Positions 30,706 through 39,583 of a stretch of 44,171 nt of DNA are shown in pieces. Positions within the stretch are counted from its first letter, which is position 1; each line of letters opens with the position of its first letter. The DNA lies in assembly GCA_900547035.1 (NCBI GenBank), contig URFM01000028.1:1-44171 (forward strand), written 5' to 3'. This DNA comes from an uncultured Clostridium sp. (lineage in GTDB: Bacteria; Bacillota; Clostridia; Lachnospirales; Lachnospiraceae). The position numbers were made by a program, and so were the translations under genes. Under the pieces are notes generated by a model, which saw nothing but the letters and a program-made list of their open reading frames with translations, was not told the origin of the DNA and did no database searches.

Positions 30706-30884
30706 GCTGCCCGGAAGATATACGAGAATTAAATAAAGCGTTTCTTCTGGCAGGACGGTATGCGAATACCGGCCTGAATTTTTTTTACTCCATGAGCCTG
30801 TCGGAAGCAGCGCTGGTGGTGAAGGATATTACGGAGATTGCCCAGGAAGAGAAACGGAGAATGAAGCAAAGGAGGCGGCGGTAA
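30394..30884 (+). CDS. Tail assembly chaperone, -1 frameshift product
   Basis: Ribosomes slipping back one base on T TTT TTC (30684-30690, in the X XXY YYZ register) bypass the stop at 30703 and read 64 more codons to TAA at 30882-30884. The extension begins LPRGISCPEDIRELNKAFLLAGRY and continues with FYSMSLSEAALVVKDITEI and a basic end, a normal, helical gpE'-like segment. The fusion would be 163 residues. It occupies the whole gap before the tape measure and has no start of its own, as in P2 E/E' and lambda G/GT. Confidence 0.88.
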
Positions 30885-33800
30885 GTGGCAGGAAAAAAGA
30901 ATTATGAGCTTGAGATACTCATATCCGGCGGTACGGATTCTTCTCTTGCCGCCTCCATCAAGCGGGCCAGGGGTCAGCTGGATTCCCTGGAGCGTCAGGC
31001 AAACCTGAGTACCAAGGGAATTTCCAATGCCTTTGGAATGAGTACCAAGGGTATTGATGCCTTGGGAAATATGTCAGATAAGGTATTTGGAACAATCGTA
31101 AAAGGGGCAGGCTTGGCAGTGGCAGGAGTTACAGCTATTGCCACGGCTTCTACCAGCATTGGTATGGGGTTTGAATCCCAGATGAGCACGGTCCAGGCCA
31201 TTGGGCAAGCTTCAGAAGCCGATATGAAGCGCCTGACTGCGGTGGCCAAGGAGATGGGCGCTACTACCCAGTTTACGGCGGAAGAAGCAGGCCAAGGGTT
31301 GGAATATATGGCCTCCGCCGGCTGGAGTACCCAGCAGATGATTGACGGCCTTCCGGGCGTCATGTATATGGCGGCAGCTTCCGGGGAGAGCCTGGCCCTG
31401 TCTTCGGATATTGTGACCGGTACGTTGACGGCATTTGGGAAAGAGGCAGGGGAAGCCGCGCGCCTGGCGGATGTACTGGCGATGGCTTCGGCAGCTACGA
31501 ATACGGATGTGGCTGGTCTGGGGCTGGCCTTGGAATATGTAGCCCCTGTAGCCGGTGCTTTGGCTTATTCTTATGAGGATGTAGCCATCGCCATTGGCAT
31601 GATGTCCAATGCCAATATCAAAGGCGAGAAGGCCGGTACGGCTATGCGTACCATGCTGACGAATCTGGCCAAGCCTACGGATACCATGCTGGGCTATATG
31701 GAAGATTTGGGGATTTCTCTGACGGATGCAGAAGGGAATATGATCCCCTTGCGGCAGCTGTTGATCGACATTCGAGAAGGGTTTGCGGGGCTGACAGAAG
31801 CGGAGCGGGCGGAATATGCCGCCGGGATTGCCGGCAAGGAAGGCATGAGCGGTCTGCTGGCGATTGTAAATACGGCTCAGGATGATTTTGAAACCCTGAC
31901 AGAGCGGATTGACAACAGCACCGGCGCGGCCCAGGAGATGGCCCAGGTCAGGATTGACAACCTGGCAGGTGACATTGAACTGCTAAAAAGCGCAGCGGAA
32001 GGAACCGGGATTGAAATTTATGATGGGATTTCCGGAGAGCTGCGTAGCCTGGTACAGATGGGGACAGCAGGAGTTGACCAGCTGACGGAGGATTTAAAGG
32101 AGAACATTCCTACCATCCGGCGCCAGGTAAAGGAGTTCGGGGAGGATGTGAAGGAAGGATTTGCTCCCCTGATGGATTTCGGGGAGTGGTGCCTGGATAA
32201 CCCCAATGTAATTAAGAGCACCCTGGTTGGTATTACGGCGGCTATGGGAACCTTCAAGGCGGCCCAGACGGCGAAAGATGGGATTGCATTACTTGGACGG
32301 CTTTCCACATTGGTCAGCGCTTGGCCGGTGGCGGCTGCCGGCTTGGCGGTAGGCGGCATAGCGGCAGTTGCCACAGCGGTACATGAAAATTATAGGAAGA
32401 TCCGCAAGGACGACTTGGACAAGCGGTTCGGCTCCATTACGTTGTCTATGGAGGAGCTGGATGAAACGGCCCGGATGATCGTGGACAACGGCAACATGGA
32501 CAAGGTTGCGGAGTCTATGGAAGCCCTGGGGAAAGTGAAGGAATTGTCCGAGAGCTTCGAGGAAGCAAATAAAGACTTGGAGCGGCTGAACTGGAAGATC
32601 GGCATGGGCTTTGACCTAAGCGAGGCGGACCAGCAGGACTACGGGGCCGCCATTGAGCAGATGGTGCAGAACGCCGTTGATCTAGTGCAACAGTCTCAGT
32701 TTACGGCGCAGGTTAGCGTCCAGGCCTTATTTGGTTCTGAAAGTGAAGCAGGAAATGACCTGATTGCCGGATTTGATTCCATGTACGCCTCTATTAATGG
32801 GGAGGTGTCCGACTTAGGCCGCCAGCTGGGTGAGGTATACAGCAGTGCGGTAGAAGATGGCGTGATTGATGTAGATGAGATGTCCGTTATTCAGGAACTG
32901 CAGCAGAAGCTGGCCAATATTACCAGCGAAGTGACGCAGGCCCAGTCTCAGGCGAAGATTGACCGGATTATGAGAGACTTTTCTGGTCAAGATTTGACGC
33001 CGGATTCCTTTAAGAATCTCCAGTCCCAGATCGGGGACGTACTGGACGAACAGAAAGAGGGAGCTGGAGAGGCCTTTGAGTTGACAGCGGCTAACTTGAA
33101 CCTGCAGCGTCAGCGGGGAGAGATCAGCCAGGCGGACTATGATACAAAATATCAAGCAGCTGCTGACCAGTACGACCAGTCCATGATGGAAATGCAGGGA
33201 AATGCATTAAATTACTCCATCAGCTCTATTGCGGACGCTTACCAGGATGAGTTTAACCAGGTTCTTCCGGAAATCCAATCCGGAATTGATGCTTTTACCA
33301 GCAATACCATTGATACCATGCTCAATGGCAAGGACGGACAGCCGTTTTTGGACGCTGTGGCCCTTCAGGACGCGATGGGATTGAATGAACTGGATCCGGT
33401 CTTTATGGATAATCTAGGAGAATTGTGGGAAGAGATTCAGCCGGATTATGAAGCGCTTGCCGCCACAGCGGAGAAGTACCGGCAAGCGGGAAAAGAGATT
33501 CCTGAAGCGGTGGCGGCTGGGCTGGCCGATGCCGCGGTGCTCGGTACGCTGATGAACGATAACGACGCCATGTGGGAGCTGATTGCGCTGCAGGCGGGGA
33601 ATAATTCAGAGTTCCAGAAAGCCCTTCAGGCAGCCCAGGAAAATGGATATGCAATTCCTGATGGGATTGCGGAACATATGGAGGGCAATACCCAGGCCAT
33701 TGATACGGCGGTGACTGCATTGTTTAACCACACCCAGGCCCAGCTTGACCGGGCCTTTGCGAATTTGAAGGTCAATGGTTCCGTTTCCGTACAGCTGGGG

Positions 33801-34217
33801 CTTAATTCCTTCACGGCCAGGCAGTACCAGAACCGCAGCGGCTCCGGGGAGGTTGCCCACAACGCGAGAGGCGGCCTGATCGCGGAGCCCACTCTTTCCT
33901 GGTTTGCGGAAGAGGGCCCTGAGATGGCAATTCCCTTAGACGGTTCAAACCGGGCTCTTTCTTTATGGCGGGAAGCAGGACAGCTTCTGGGAGCCTATGA
34001 GTCCAACAATTACAGCACCATGAGCCAGACGCTGGCGGAAGCGGGGGCAGGCGGGGCGGCTCCAAGCGCTTCTTTTGCGCCGGTGTTCAGCCCGGTAATT
34101 TATGTGGGGTCGGAAAATGCCCGGCAGGAGGTTATGAGCGGCCTGTCTGCCGGGTATGAGCAGTTTAAGGAAATGATGGAGCGGTATCAGAGCGAGAGGG
34201 CAAGAGTGAGCTTTTAG
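30885..34217 (+). CDS. Tail tape measure protein (TP901-type core)
   Basis: 1110 residues. After an N-terminal helix the TP901 core is evident (GFESQMSTVQAIGQASEADMKRLTAVAKEMGATTQFTAEEAGQGLEYMASAGWS, and later AEYAAGIAGKEGMSGLLAIV). Hydrophobic segments occur at about 72-95 and 478-500. A long helical region follows, and the C-terminus has the common ARGGLIAEPTLSWFAEEGPEMAIPLDG motif. Its length sets the tail length; by the usual ratio of about 1.5 angstrom per residue a tail near 160 nm is expected. GTG start right after the frameshift product, behind AAAGGAGG. Confidence 0.95.
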   Translation: MAGKKNYELEILISGGTDSSLAASIKRARGQLDSLERQANLSTKGISNAFGMSTKGIDALGNMSDKVFGTIVKGAGLAVAGVTAIATASTSIGMGFESQMSTVQAIGQASEADMKRLTAVAKEMGATTQFTAEEAGQGLEYMASAGWSTQQMIDGLPGVMYMAAASGESLALSSDIVTGTLTAFGKEAGEAARLADVLAMASAATNTDVAGLGLALEYVAPVAGALAYSYEDVAIAIGMMSNANIKGEKAGTAMRTMLTNLAKPTDTMLGYMEDLGISLTDAEGNMIPLRQLLIDIREGFAGLTEAERAEYAAGIAGKEGMSGLLAIVNTAQDDFETLTERIDNSTGAAQEMAQVRIDNLAGDIELLKSAAEGTGIEIYDGISGELRSLVQMGTAGVDQLTEDLKENIPTIRRQVKEFGEDVKEGFAPLMDFGEWCLDNPNVIKSTLVGITAAMGTFKAAQTAKDGIALLGRLSTLVSAWPVAAAGLAVGGIAAVATAVHENYRKIRKDDLDKRFGSITLSMEELDETARMIVDNGNMDKVAESMEALGKVKELSESFEEANKDLERLNWKIGMGFDLSEADQQDYGAAIEQMVQNAVDLVQQSQFTAQVSVQALFGSESEAGNDLIAGFDSMYASINGEVSDLGRQLGEVYSSAVEDGVIDVDEMSVIQELQQKLANITSEVTQAQSQAKIDRIMRDFSGQDLTPDSFKNLQSQIGDVLDEQKEGAGEAFELTAANLNLQRQRGEISQADYDTKYQAAADQYDQSMMEMQGNALNYSISSIADAYQDEFNQVLPEIQSGIDAFTSNTIDTMLNGKDGQPFLDAVALQDAMGLNELDPVFMDNLGELWEEIQPDYEALAATAEKYRQAGKEIPEAVAAGLADAAVLGTLMNDNDAMWELIALQAGNNSEFQKALQAAQENGYAIPDGIAEHMEGNTQAIDTAVTALFNHTQAQLDRAFANLKVNGSVSVQLGLNSFTARQYQNRSGSGEVAHNARGGLIAEPTLSWFAEEGPEMAIPLDGSNRALSLWREAGQLLGAYESNNYSTMSQTLAEAGAGGAAPSASFAPVFSPVIYVGSENARQEVMSGLSAGYEQFKEMMERYQSERARVSF

Positions 34218-34229
34218 GGGTGAAATAAG

Positions 34230-34436
34230 TTGCGTACATACAAGACCACCCAGGGCGATACCTGGGATATGATTGCAAAAAAAGTATATGGGGATGAGAA
34301 GCATATGGATTATCTGATGGCGAATAATTTTCCGCTGCTGGAGGAATTTATATTTTCTGCAGGAACGGAAGTGCAGGTCCCGGAACTTCCAGAAAATGAA
34401 TCTGACGACCTTCCTGCCTGGAGGAAAAATATATGA
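34230..34436 (+). CDS. Tail protein X (LysM-like)
   Basis: 68 residues of the gpX type: TYKTTQGDTWDMIAKKVYGDEKHMDYLMANNFPLLEEFIFSAGTEVQVPELP. A small LysM-like fold that joins the tube to the baseplate hub. TTG start at 34230 with AGGGGTGAAATAAG upstream. Stop overlaps the gpD start by 4 bases. Confidence 0.88.
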   Translation: MRTYKTTQGDTWDMIAKKVYGDEKHMDYLMANNFPLLEEFIFSAGTEVQVPELPENESDDLPAWRKNI

Positions 34437-35668
34437 GCCAGACCAGAAAGAAATCTTTGAGCGTTGTGTATAACGGCGTGGAAATCTGGAATGATCTGTC
34501 TGCAAGCCTGGAAAGTTTTGAATATCAGGACCCGGTCGATGAATCGGACAGTATTTCTTTTACGATTGTTGACCGGGATTTGAAGTGGTCCAGGATGTGG
34601 GCACCACAGAAAGGTGACCGCATCCTCCCTTCCATTATTACGGAGAACTGGAACTATGAAGGGGAACGGATGACGATAGTCTGCGGCTCCTTTGTAGTAG
34701 ACGATTTCAACTTCTCTGCTCCGCCGCTATTGGGGAGCATTAACGGGGTTTCCTCTCCGGTAGATACAAGTTTTAAAGAAACATTAAACACAAAAACCTG
34801 GGAGGCAGCCACTGTCCGGCTGATTGCTCAGGAGCTAGCCAACAAATATAGCCTACAGCTGGTTTATGACTGCACGCAGGATATATCGGTCAGCAAGATG
34901 GAGCAAAGCAACCAGACGGACAGTGATTTCTTGAAATCTCTTTGCAATAAGTATGGGCTTGGCCTAAAGATATATGCCAATCGCATGGTGATTTTTGATT
35001 TCCAGATGTACTATGGGAGAAATCCGGTGCTGACGATTACACCGGATATGGTGAGCAAGTGGTCTTATCGGAGTACCATGCAGGGAACTTATACAGGAGC
35101 GAAGGTAAGCTATACGAACCCAGGTACAAAGAAAACGGTAGAAGTATTGGTGGGTACGGAAGAGCGGCTTTATAAGACCACCCAGAAGGCGGATAACGAG
35201 GCAGATGCAAGAATGATTGGAGAAGCAGCCATACGGAACGCGAACCGCAAAGAAACAACCATGCAGATTACGCTCCCTCCCAAACTTTCCCTGATAGCTA
35301 CCAACACGGTACAGCTGTCCGATTTTGGGATTATGGATGGGAAATATTTCATTGAGCAGGTAAGCCATAATGTTTCAAGGAAATCGTACACTATGCAGGT
35401 GAAATTGAGCCGGATTCCTGAAAACAGCCAAGAACAGGAAACGAACGATAGTGCGTCCACTCACCAGGAAACCGGCGGCGCCTATGTTATTCAAAAGGGC
35501 GATACACTTTGGGAACTGGCCCAAGAGTGGTACGGTGACCCAACAAAATATACGGAGATTTATCAGGCTAATGCGGCAGCTATCGAAGCGGATGCAAAAC
35601 GGAGGGGTAAATCTTCGTCCAACAACGGATACTGGATTTTCCCTGGACTGACGATTACCAAGCCATAA
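34433..35668 (+). CDS. Late control D protein (baseplate hub) with C-terminal LysM
   Basis: 411 residues. The gpD part shows YNGVEIWNDLSASLESFEYQDPVDESDSISFTIVDRDLKWS, VRLIAQELANKYSLQLVYDC and the SDSDFLKSL-like LKSLCNKYGLGLKIY segment. After about residue 345 a LysM domain begins (YVIQKGDTLWELAQEWYGDPTKYTEIYQAN ... YWIFPGLTI), not part of P2 gpD itself. The hub forms the end of the tube and the LysM could bind peptidoglycan at infection. Confidence 0.9.
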   Translation: MSQTRKKSLSVVYNGVEIWNDLSASLESFEYQDPVDESDSISFTIVDRDLKWSRMWAPQKGDRILPSIITENWNYEGERMTIVCGSFVVDDFNFSAPPLLGSINGVSSPVDTSFKETLNTKTWEAATVRLIAQELANKYSLQLVYDCTQDISVSKMEQSNQTDSDFLKSLCNKYGLGLKIYANRMVIFDFQMYYGRNPVLTITPDMVSKWSYRSTMQGTYTGAKVSYTNPGTKKTVEVLVGTEERLYKTTQKADNEADARMIGEAAIRNANRKETTMQITLPPKLSLIATNTVQLSDFGIMDGKYFIEQVSHNVSRKSYTMQVKLSRIPENSQEQETNDSASTHQETGGAYVIQKGDTLWELAQEWYGDPTKYTEIYQANAAAIEADAKRRGKSSSNNGYWIFPGLTITKP

Positions 35669-35680
35669 GGAGTGATACGA

Positions 35681-36088
35681 TTGCAGGATATTGTAAGAGT
35701 AGGGTTTATCTCATCCGTAAACCAGGCGGCAGGAACTGCCAGGATATATTATCCGGACAGAGAAGCGACCACTGCAGAGCTTCCGTTGTTTTCTGGATGG
35801 GGGGAAACAGCGTTTCCAGAGCCGGGAGAACAGGTAGTAGTCATTCACTTATCCAATGATACCAGTTCAGGTATTGTTTTGGGGAAGTTTTATGATGAAA
35901 CAGCTATGCCACAGCCGGGGGCAGAGTATACGAAATGGCTTGGAAAGAAGGCATACATAAAAGTGCAGAACGGCGGCGTGACGATACATGCGGATAATCT
36001 TATTCTGGAAGATTCCAATGGGAAAATTACATTAGCGGAAATATTGAGGTTAAAAGAGCGGGTAGATGCATTAGAGAGAGGAGGATAA
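35681..36088 (+). CDS. Baseplate assembly protein V
   Basis: 135 residues: LQDIVRVGFISSVNQAAGTARIYYPDREATTAELPLFSGW, then EPGEQVVVIHLSNDTSSGIVLGKFYDE, the OB-fold of phage baseplate protein V (spike). The short beta-helical end (KVQNGGVTIHADNLILEDSNGKITLAEIL) suits a puncturing tip. TTG 35681 is chosen as start since AAGGAG lies 8 bases before it; GTG at 35672 overlaps that site. Confidence 0.88.
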   Translation: MQDIVRVGFISSVNQAAGTARIYYPDREATTAELPLFSGWGETAFPEPGEQVVVIHLSNDTSSGIVLGKFYDETAMPQPGAEYTKWLGKKAYIKVQNGGVTIHADNLILEDSNGKITLAEILRLKERVDALERGG

Positions 36089-36091
36089 CGT

Positions 36092-36481
36092 ATGGTGGGC
36101 TTATTCGGAGATATCCGTTTTCGGGTCAGTGACAGCAGGGTGTTAACCTTTCGCAATTTTAAGAAGGAGATATCTGCAGATTGGAATAGCATGGAACGGA
36201 TTGGACAGAAGCCTTTATTGGAGTTTGGCGGACCAAAACTGCAGACCATATCGTTTGAAATTACGCTGGATGCATCACTTGGGGTAACGCCCAAAATCAT
36301 GCTGGGCCGTCTGGAACGGATGGCGGAAGGTGGGGAAGCCTATGACCTTGTAATCGGAAAGAAACGTATAGGGAGTTATCCCTGGGTGATTACAAAATGT
36401 TCCCAGGCTTGGAATGTAATCCTGCGAAAGGGCGAAATCTACCGGGCTACGGTTACGCTTTCCCTACAAGAGTATGTATGA
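36092..36481 (+). CDS. Tail protein U
   Basis: 129 residues matching P2 gpU: LFGDIRFRVSDSRVLTFRNFKKEISADWNSMERIGQKPLLEFGGPKLQTISFEI and RLERMAEGGEAYDLVIGKKRIGSYPWVITKCSQAW. In P2 it belongs to tail completion; here it lies in the baseplate cluster, as in many Firmicute P2-type prophages. GAGGAGGATAACGT precedes the ATG. Confidence 0.88.
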   Translation: MVGLFGDIRFRVSDSRVLTFRNFKKEISADWNSMERIGQKPLLEFGGPKLQTISFEITLDASLGVTPKIMLGRLERMAEGGEAYDLVIGKKRIGSYPWVITKCSQAWNVILRKGEIYRATVTLSLQEYV

Positions 36482-36490
36482 GGTGGAGAT

Positions 36491-36790
36491 ATGGCACAGG
36501 AGAATTTTAAGATTACCATTTTAAATGGCGAAGAGCAGGAAGAGCTCCACAGAACTCTAACAACATTATTTGCCACCCGCGCGGGAAGCCAGCCAGGAGA
36601 CAGGGATTTCGGGATTTCCTGGGAGTGCTTGGATAATGTGCCAGATGTGGCGGAAAATTTGTTTTATCTGGAGGCGCTGAAAAAAGTAGAGAAGTATGAA
36701 CCCAGGGTGGAATTGGAGGATGTTGTATTTGAACATGAGGAAGGGATGATGGTCCCTCACCTTTATTTTACGGGAAAGGAGGCGGAATGA
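36491..36790 (+). CDS. Baseplate wedge protein W / gp25-like
   Basis: 99 residues: EELHRTLTTLFATRAGSQPGDRDFGISWECLDNVPDVAENLFYLEALKKVEKYEPRVELEDVVFEHEEG. The EPR(V) turn before the acidic segment is the conserved feature of gp25-type wedge proteins, which touch both sheath and baseplate. Precedes gpJ by 1 base, the usual order. Confidence 0.88.
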   Translation: MAQENFKITILNGEEQEELHRTLTTLFATRAGSQPGDRDFGISWECLDNVPDVAENLFYLEALKKVEKYEPRVELEDVVFEHEEGMMVPHLYFTGKEAE

Positions 36791-36791
36791 G

Positions 36792-37937
36792 GTGGAAGAT
36801 TTAACGAAGAGATTATCCAATTATCCAGATGTAAGCTTTATTGATGGGATGAGTTTTGCGGATTTGGAAAAACAGATGATTGAAGATTATGAGAACCGGT
36901 ATTATGAACTGACCGGAAAGGAAGCCTCTCTCGCTCCGGCAGACCCGTACCGCTTAATTTTAATGTCTTGCGCCGTTGCAATTTACCAGGGGTATCAATA
37001 TGAGGACCGAGCCGGAAAGATGGGACTTTTAAAATACAGCACGGGCGAATATCTGGACAATTTGGCAGCTTTGAAAGGTGTCGTACGGAATGAGGCATCT
37101 CCAGCACAGACTACCATTCGCTTTACATTGTCTACAGCATTGGAAAAGGCAGCAACGATTCCAAAGGGGACACGGATTAAGGGAATAGATTTGTATTTTG
37201 AAACAGACGAGTCCGGAGAAATTTCGGAAGGAAATTTATCTGTAGATGTAACTGCTGTTTGCCAGGAGGCAGGAACTTCGGGAAATGGTTTGAAGCCGGG
37301 GACAATTCGGACGATAGTTGACCCGCTGCCATACAATCTAACGGCAGAAAATATAACTGAATCTTCCGGCGGTGCAGACCGGGAAACCGATGAAGAACTG
37401 GCGGCTCGGGTTTATATTGCACCGGAAGGATATTCTACCGCTGGTCCAGAACGGGCATATGAGTATTGGGTAAAAACATTCAGCCAAGCAATTACAGAAT
37501 GCCATGTTACCTCGGAAAGCCCAGGAGAGGTGGATATCTATATTACGGAGAACGGAGAAATTCCAGAGGAAGATTTCCTGACTTCATTGGAGGAGTATTT
37601 GCAGAACAGCGAAAGAAAACCTTTGACAGATCGTGTGGTTGTGAAAGCGCCGGAAGCTGTTTCATATGAAGTTGAATTTACTTACTATATCAGCAGCAAC
37701 AATCGAGACATGGAAGAAACTATTAAAAAATCGGTAGAAACAGCATGTAGCAGTTACATTTCCTGGCAGAAAGGGATTGGTCGAAATATTACCCCATCAC
37801 AACTGACCTATCTTGCTATGGCTGCCGGGGCTCAATCCATTGATATAGAAAAACCTACATATAAGGTAATAGAAGATTTTCAAATTGCAGTAACAGAGAA
37901 TCCGGTAATTCATTATGGGGGGCTGAGGGATGATTGA
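36792..37937 (+). CDS. Baseplate wedge protein J
   Basis: 381 residues. Typical gpJ features: MSFADLEKQMIEDYENRYYELTGKEASLAPADPYRLILMSCAVAIYQGYQYEDRAGKMGLLKYSTGEYLDNLAALKGV near the N-terminus, GGADRETDEELAARVYIAPEGYSTAGPERAYEYWVKTFSQAI in the middle. GTG start at 36792. It overlaps gpI by 8 bases. Forms the baseplate wedge with W and I. Confidence 0.92.
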   Translation: MEDLTKRLSNYPDVSFIDGMSFADLEKQMIEDYENRYYELTGKEASLAPADPYRLILMSCAVAIYQGYQYEDRAGKMGLLKYSTGEYLDNLAALKGVVRNEASPAQTTIRFTLSTALEKAATIPKGTRIKGIDLYFETDESGEISEGNLSVDVTAVCQEAGTSGNGLKPGTIRTIVDPLPYNLTAENITESSGGADRETDEELAARVYIAPEGYSTAGPERAYEYWVKTFSQAITECHVTSESPGEVDIYITENGEIPEEDFLTSLEEYLQNSERKPLTDRVVVKAPEAVSYEVEFTYYISSNNRDMEETIKKSVETACSSYISWQKGIGRNITPSQLTYLAMAAGAQSIDIEKPTYKVIEDFQIAVTENPVIHYGGLRDD

Positions 37938-38742
37938 TTTTTACCACGGAGAATTGAAAGATATTTTGCCGGCGAATTTAAAAAGCCCCGAAACGCTTGC
38001 ACTGAGCTTTGCAATCGGACAAGCTATGCGAAGACTCCAGGATTTTTCACATCGAATCAGCTTGTATGCAGAACTGGAGAAGGTTCCTGAAGAGGTTCTT
38101 GATTTGATGGCTGTGGAATGTAATACGCAATATTACGCTCAGAGCCTGGAACGTCAGATTAAGGAGTCATTGGTAGGGCAAACGTTAGTCTGGTATATGC
38201 ACGGAGGGACTCCTTCGGTTTTGCAGGAATTTATGGATACCATACTGCAAGGTGGAAGCCTGGAAGAATGGTATGAATATGGAGGAGAACCTTATTATTT
38301 TAGAGCGTATGTAAATGTAGGGGAGGATGATGATGTTTCAATAAGCTATGAAAAACGGATTCGTGAGCAGATTATGCTTTACAAGAATGCGAGATCATGG
38401 CTGGAAGTGATGGCGTTTATCCTGACTACATTTTTTCAGGTTAATGTGGATTACGAAAGTCAACTAACGCTGCGGTCATGGTATTTTCCAAGGGCGAACA
38501 GAGAATTCCTGTATTTGGATGATACATGGCTGTTGGACGAACGTTATCTGCTTAATGGATTTAGTGACCCAGAACCGGAAGAATTCTATCCAGCTAGATT
38601 AAGACTGATAGGAAACATCGAAAAAGATATTTGCCTAGAATCCAGCCTAATAGTGGAAAAAGACCTTTGGTATTTGGATGATACCTGGCTGCTGGATGAC
38701 TCAAAAATTTTGGATGCAGATATCTTTGAATACGAATTATAG
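37930..38742 (+). CDS. Tail protein I-like (baseplate)
   Basis: 270 residues. N-terminal MIDFYHGELKDILPANLKSPETLALSFAIGQAMRRLQDF and VECNTQYYAQSLERQIKESLVGQTLVWYMHGGTPSVL fit P2 gpI. The C-terminal half, longer than in P2, holds two copies of YLDDTWLLD (about residues 196-204 and 251-259), suggesting a duplicated motif that may attach fibres. Followed by the fibre module. Confidence 0.85.
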   Translation: MIDFYHGELKDILPANLKSPETLALSFAIGQAMRRLQDFSHRISLYAELEKVPEEVLDLMAVECNTQYYAQSLERQIKESLVGQTLVWYMHGGTPSVLQEFMDTILQGGSLEEWYEYGGEPYYFRAYVNVGEDDDVSISYEKRIREQIMLYKNARSWLEVMAFILTTFFQVNVDYESQLTLRSWYFPRANREFLYLDDTWLLDERYLLNGFSDPEPEEFYPARLRLIGNIEKDICLESSLIVEKDLWYLDDTWLLDDSKILDADIFEYEL

Positions 38743-38754
38743 GAGGTGATTAGC

Positions 38755-39141
38755 ATGGCGAAAGGAGTTGCAACTATTACTGGAAGACGAAAGATGTGCA
38801 GAGCACATGCCGGAGATCAGGCTTTACCTGCAATCACATATATGGCATTTGGAGATGGTGGAGTTGATGGAAGCGGAACCGTACTTGAAGCAACCGGCGA
38901 AGAAACGGCACTTAAAAATGAATTGCTGCGAAAAAAAATCGAGGCACATCGATATGTTGACGAAGACGAAACGACATGCAGATATCGGGTGAGATTGGAT
39001 AAGACAGAGCTTGCAAATCAAAAAATTTCCGAACAAGGGCTTTTCGACAGTGATGGGGATTTAGTGGGGTATAAAACGTTTATGCCGAAAGGCAAGGATG
39101 ATGATATGGAATTTATATTTGATATGGATGAAGTCTTTTAA
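38755..39141 (+). CDS. Tail fibre-associated protein (gpH N-terminal-like)
   Basis: 128 residues from the ATG at 38755 (GGAGGTGATTAGC upstream). The segment ALPAITYMAFGDGGVDGSGTVLEATGEETALKNELLRKKIEAHRYVDE is the phage tail-collar type N-terminal region found at the start of P2 fibre proteins, here as a separate small protein. VRLDKTELANQKISEQGLFDSDGDLVGYKTF completes it. Likely attaches fibres to the baseplate. Confidence 0.75.
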   Translation: MAKGVATITGRRKMCRAHAGDQALPAITYMAFGDGGVDGSGTVLEATGEETALKNELLRKKIEAHRYVDEDETTCRYRVRLDKTELANQKISEQGLFDSDGDLVGYKTFMPKGKDDDMEFIFDMDEVF

Positions 39142-39156
39142 TGGGAGGATATGGGC

Positions 39157-39564
39157 ATGGCTTTTGAAATTAAGGACCCCCCTGAGTTTACACTGGATGT
39201 TCCGCAGTGGACAAAGCAGACCAGAGCAAATGGCGAAGAAATGGCAAAAGTAATTGAAAAATTGCTGAACAATGAAGTCTTTCTGAAGCGCAAGAAGAGC
39301 AGGGTGTTGATAGGGAGCGAGAATACCGAATTAGAGGAAAGTGATACGCTCTTTGTGGTAGATGAATCGGAGTCACTGTTCCGCGGGGTATCCTACACGA
39401 ACATGACCTTCGGTGCGGCGGCTTCGGGAAATGAACTCTGGGCGCAGGTGGGCGGGGAGGCCAGGGAATCGGAAGAAAATGAATTGGGGATTGTGGAAGG
39501 AAAATTATCAGTGTCGGAGCATCCTGCTCCTGACGCTGATTTTTTTGCAAAAATAAACGATTAA
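39157..39564 (+). CDS. Small baseplate/fibre region protein
   Basis: 135 residues from the ATG at 39157, 8 bases after GGGAGG (an ATG 6 bases earlier is too close). It starts MAFEIKDPPEFTLDVPQWTK and is mostly hydrophilic with a helix (NGEEMAKVIEKLLNNEVFLKRKKSR). No family recognised. Position between fibre genes suggests an adaptor or minor fibre part. Confidence 0.6.
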   Translation: MAFEIKDPPEFTLDVPQWTKQTRANGEEMAKVIEKLLNNEVFLKRKKSRVLIGSENTELEESDTLFVVDESESLFRGVSYTNMTFGAAASGNELWAQVGGEARESEENELGIVEGKLSVSEHPAPDADFFAKIND

Positions 39565-39583
39565 AGAAAGGATGATTGAAACA

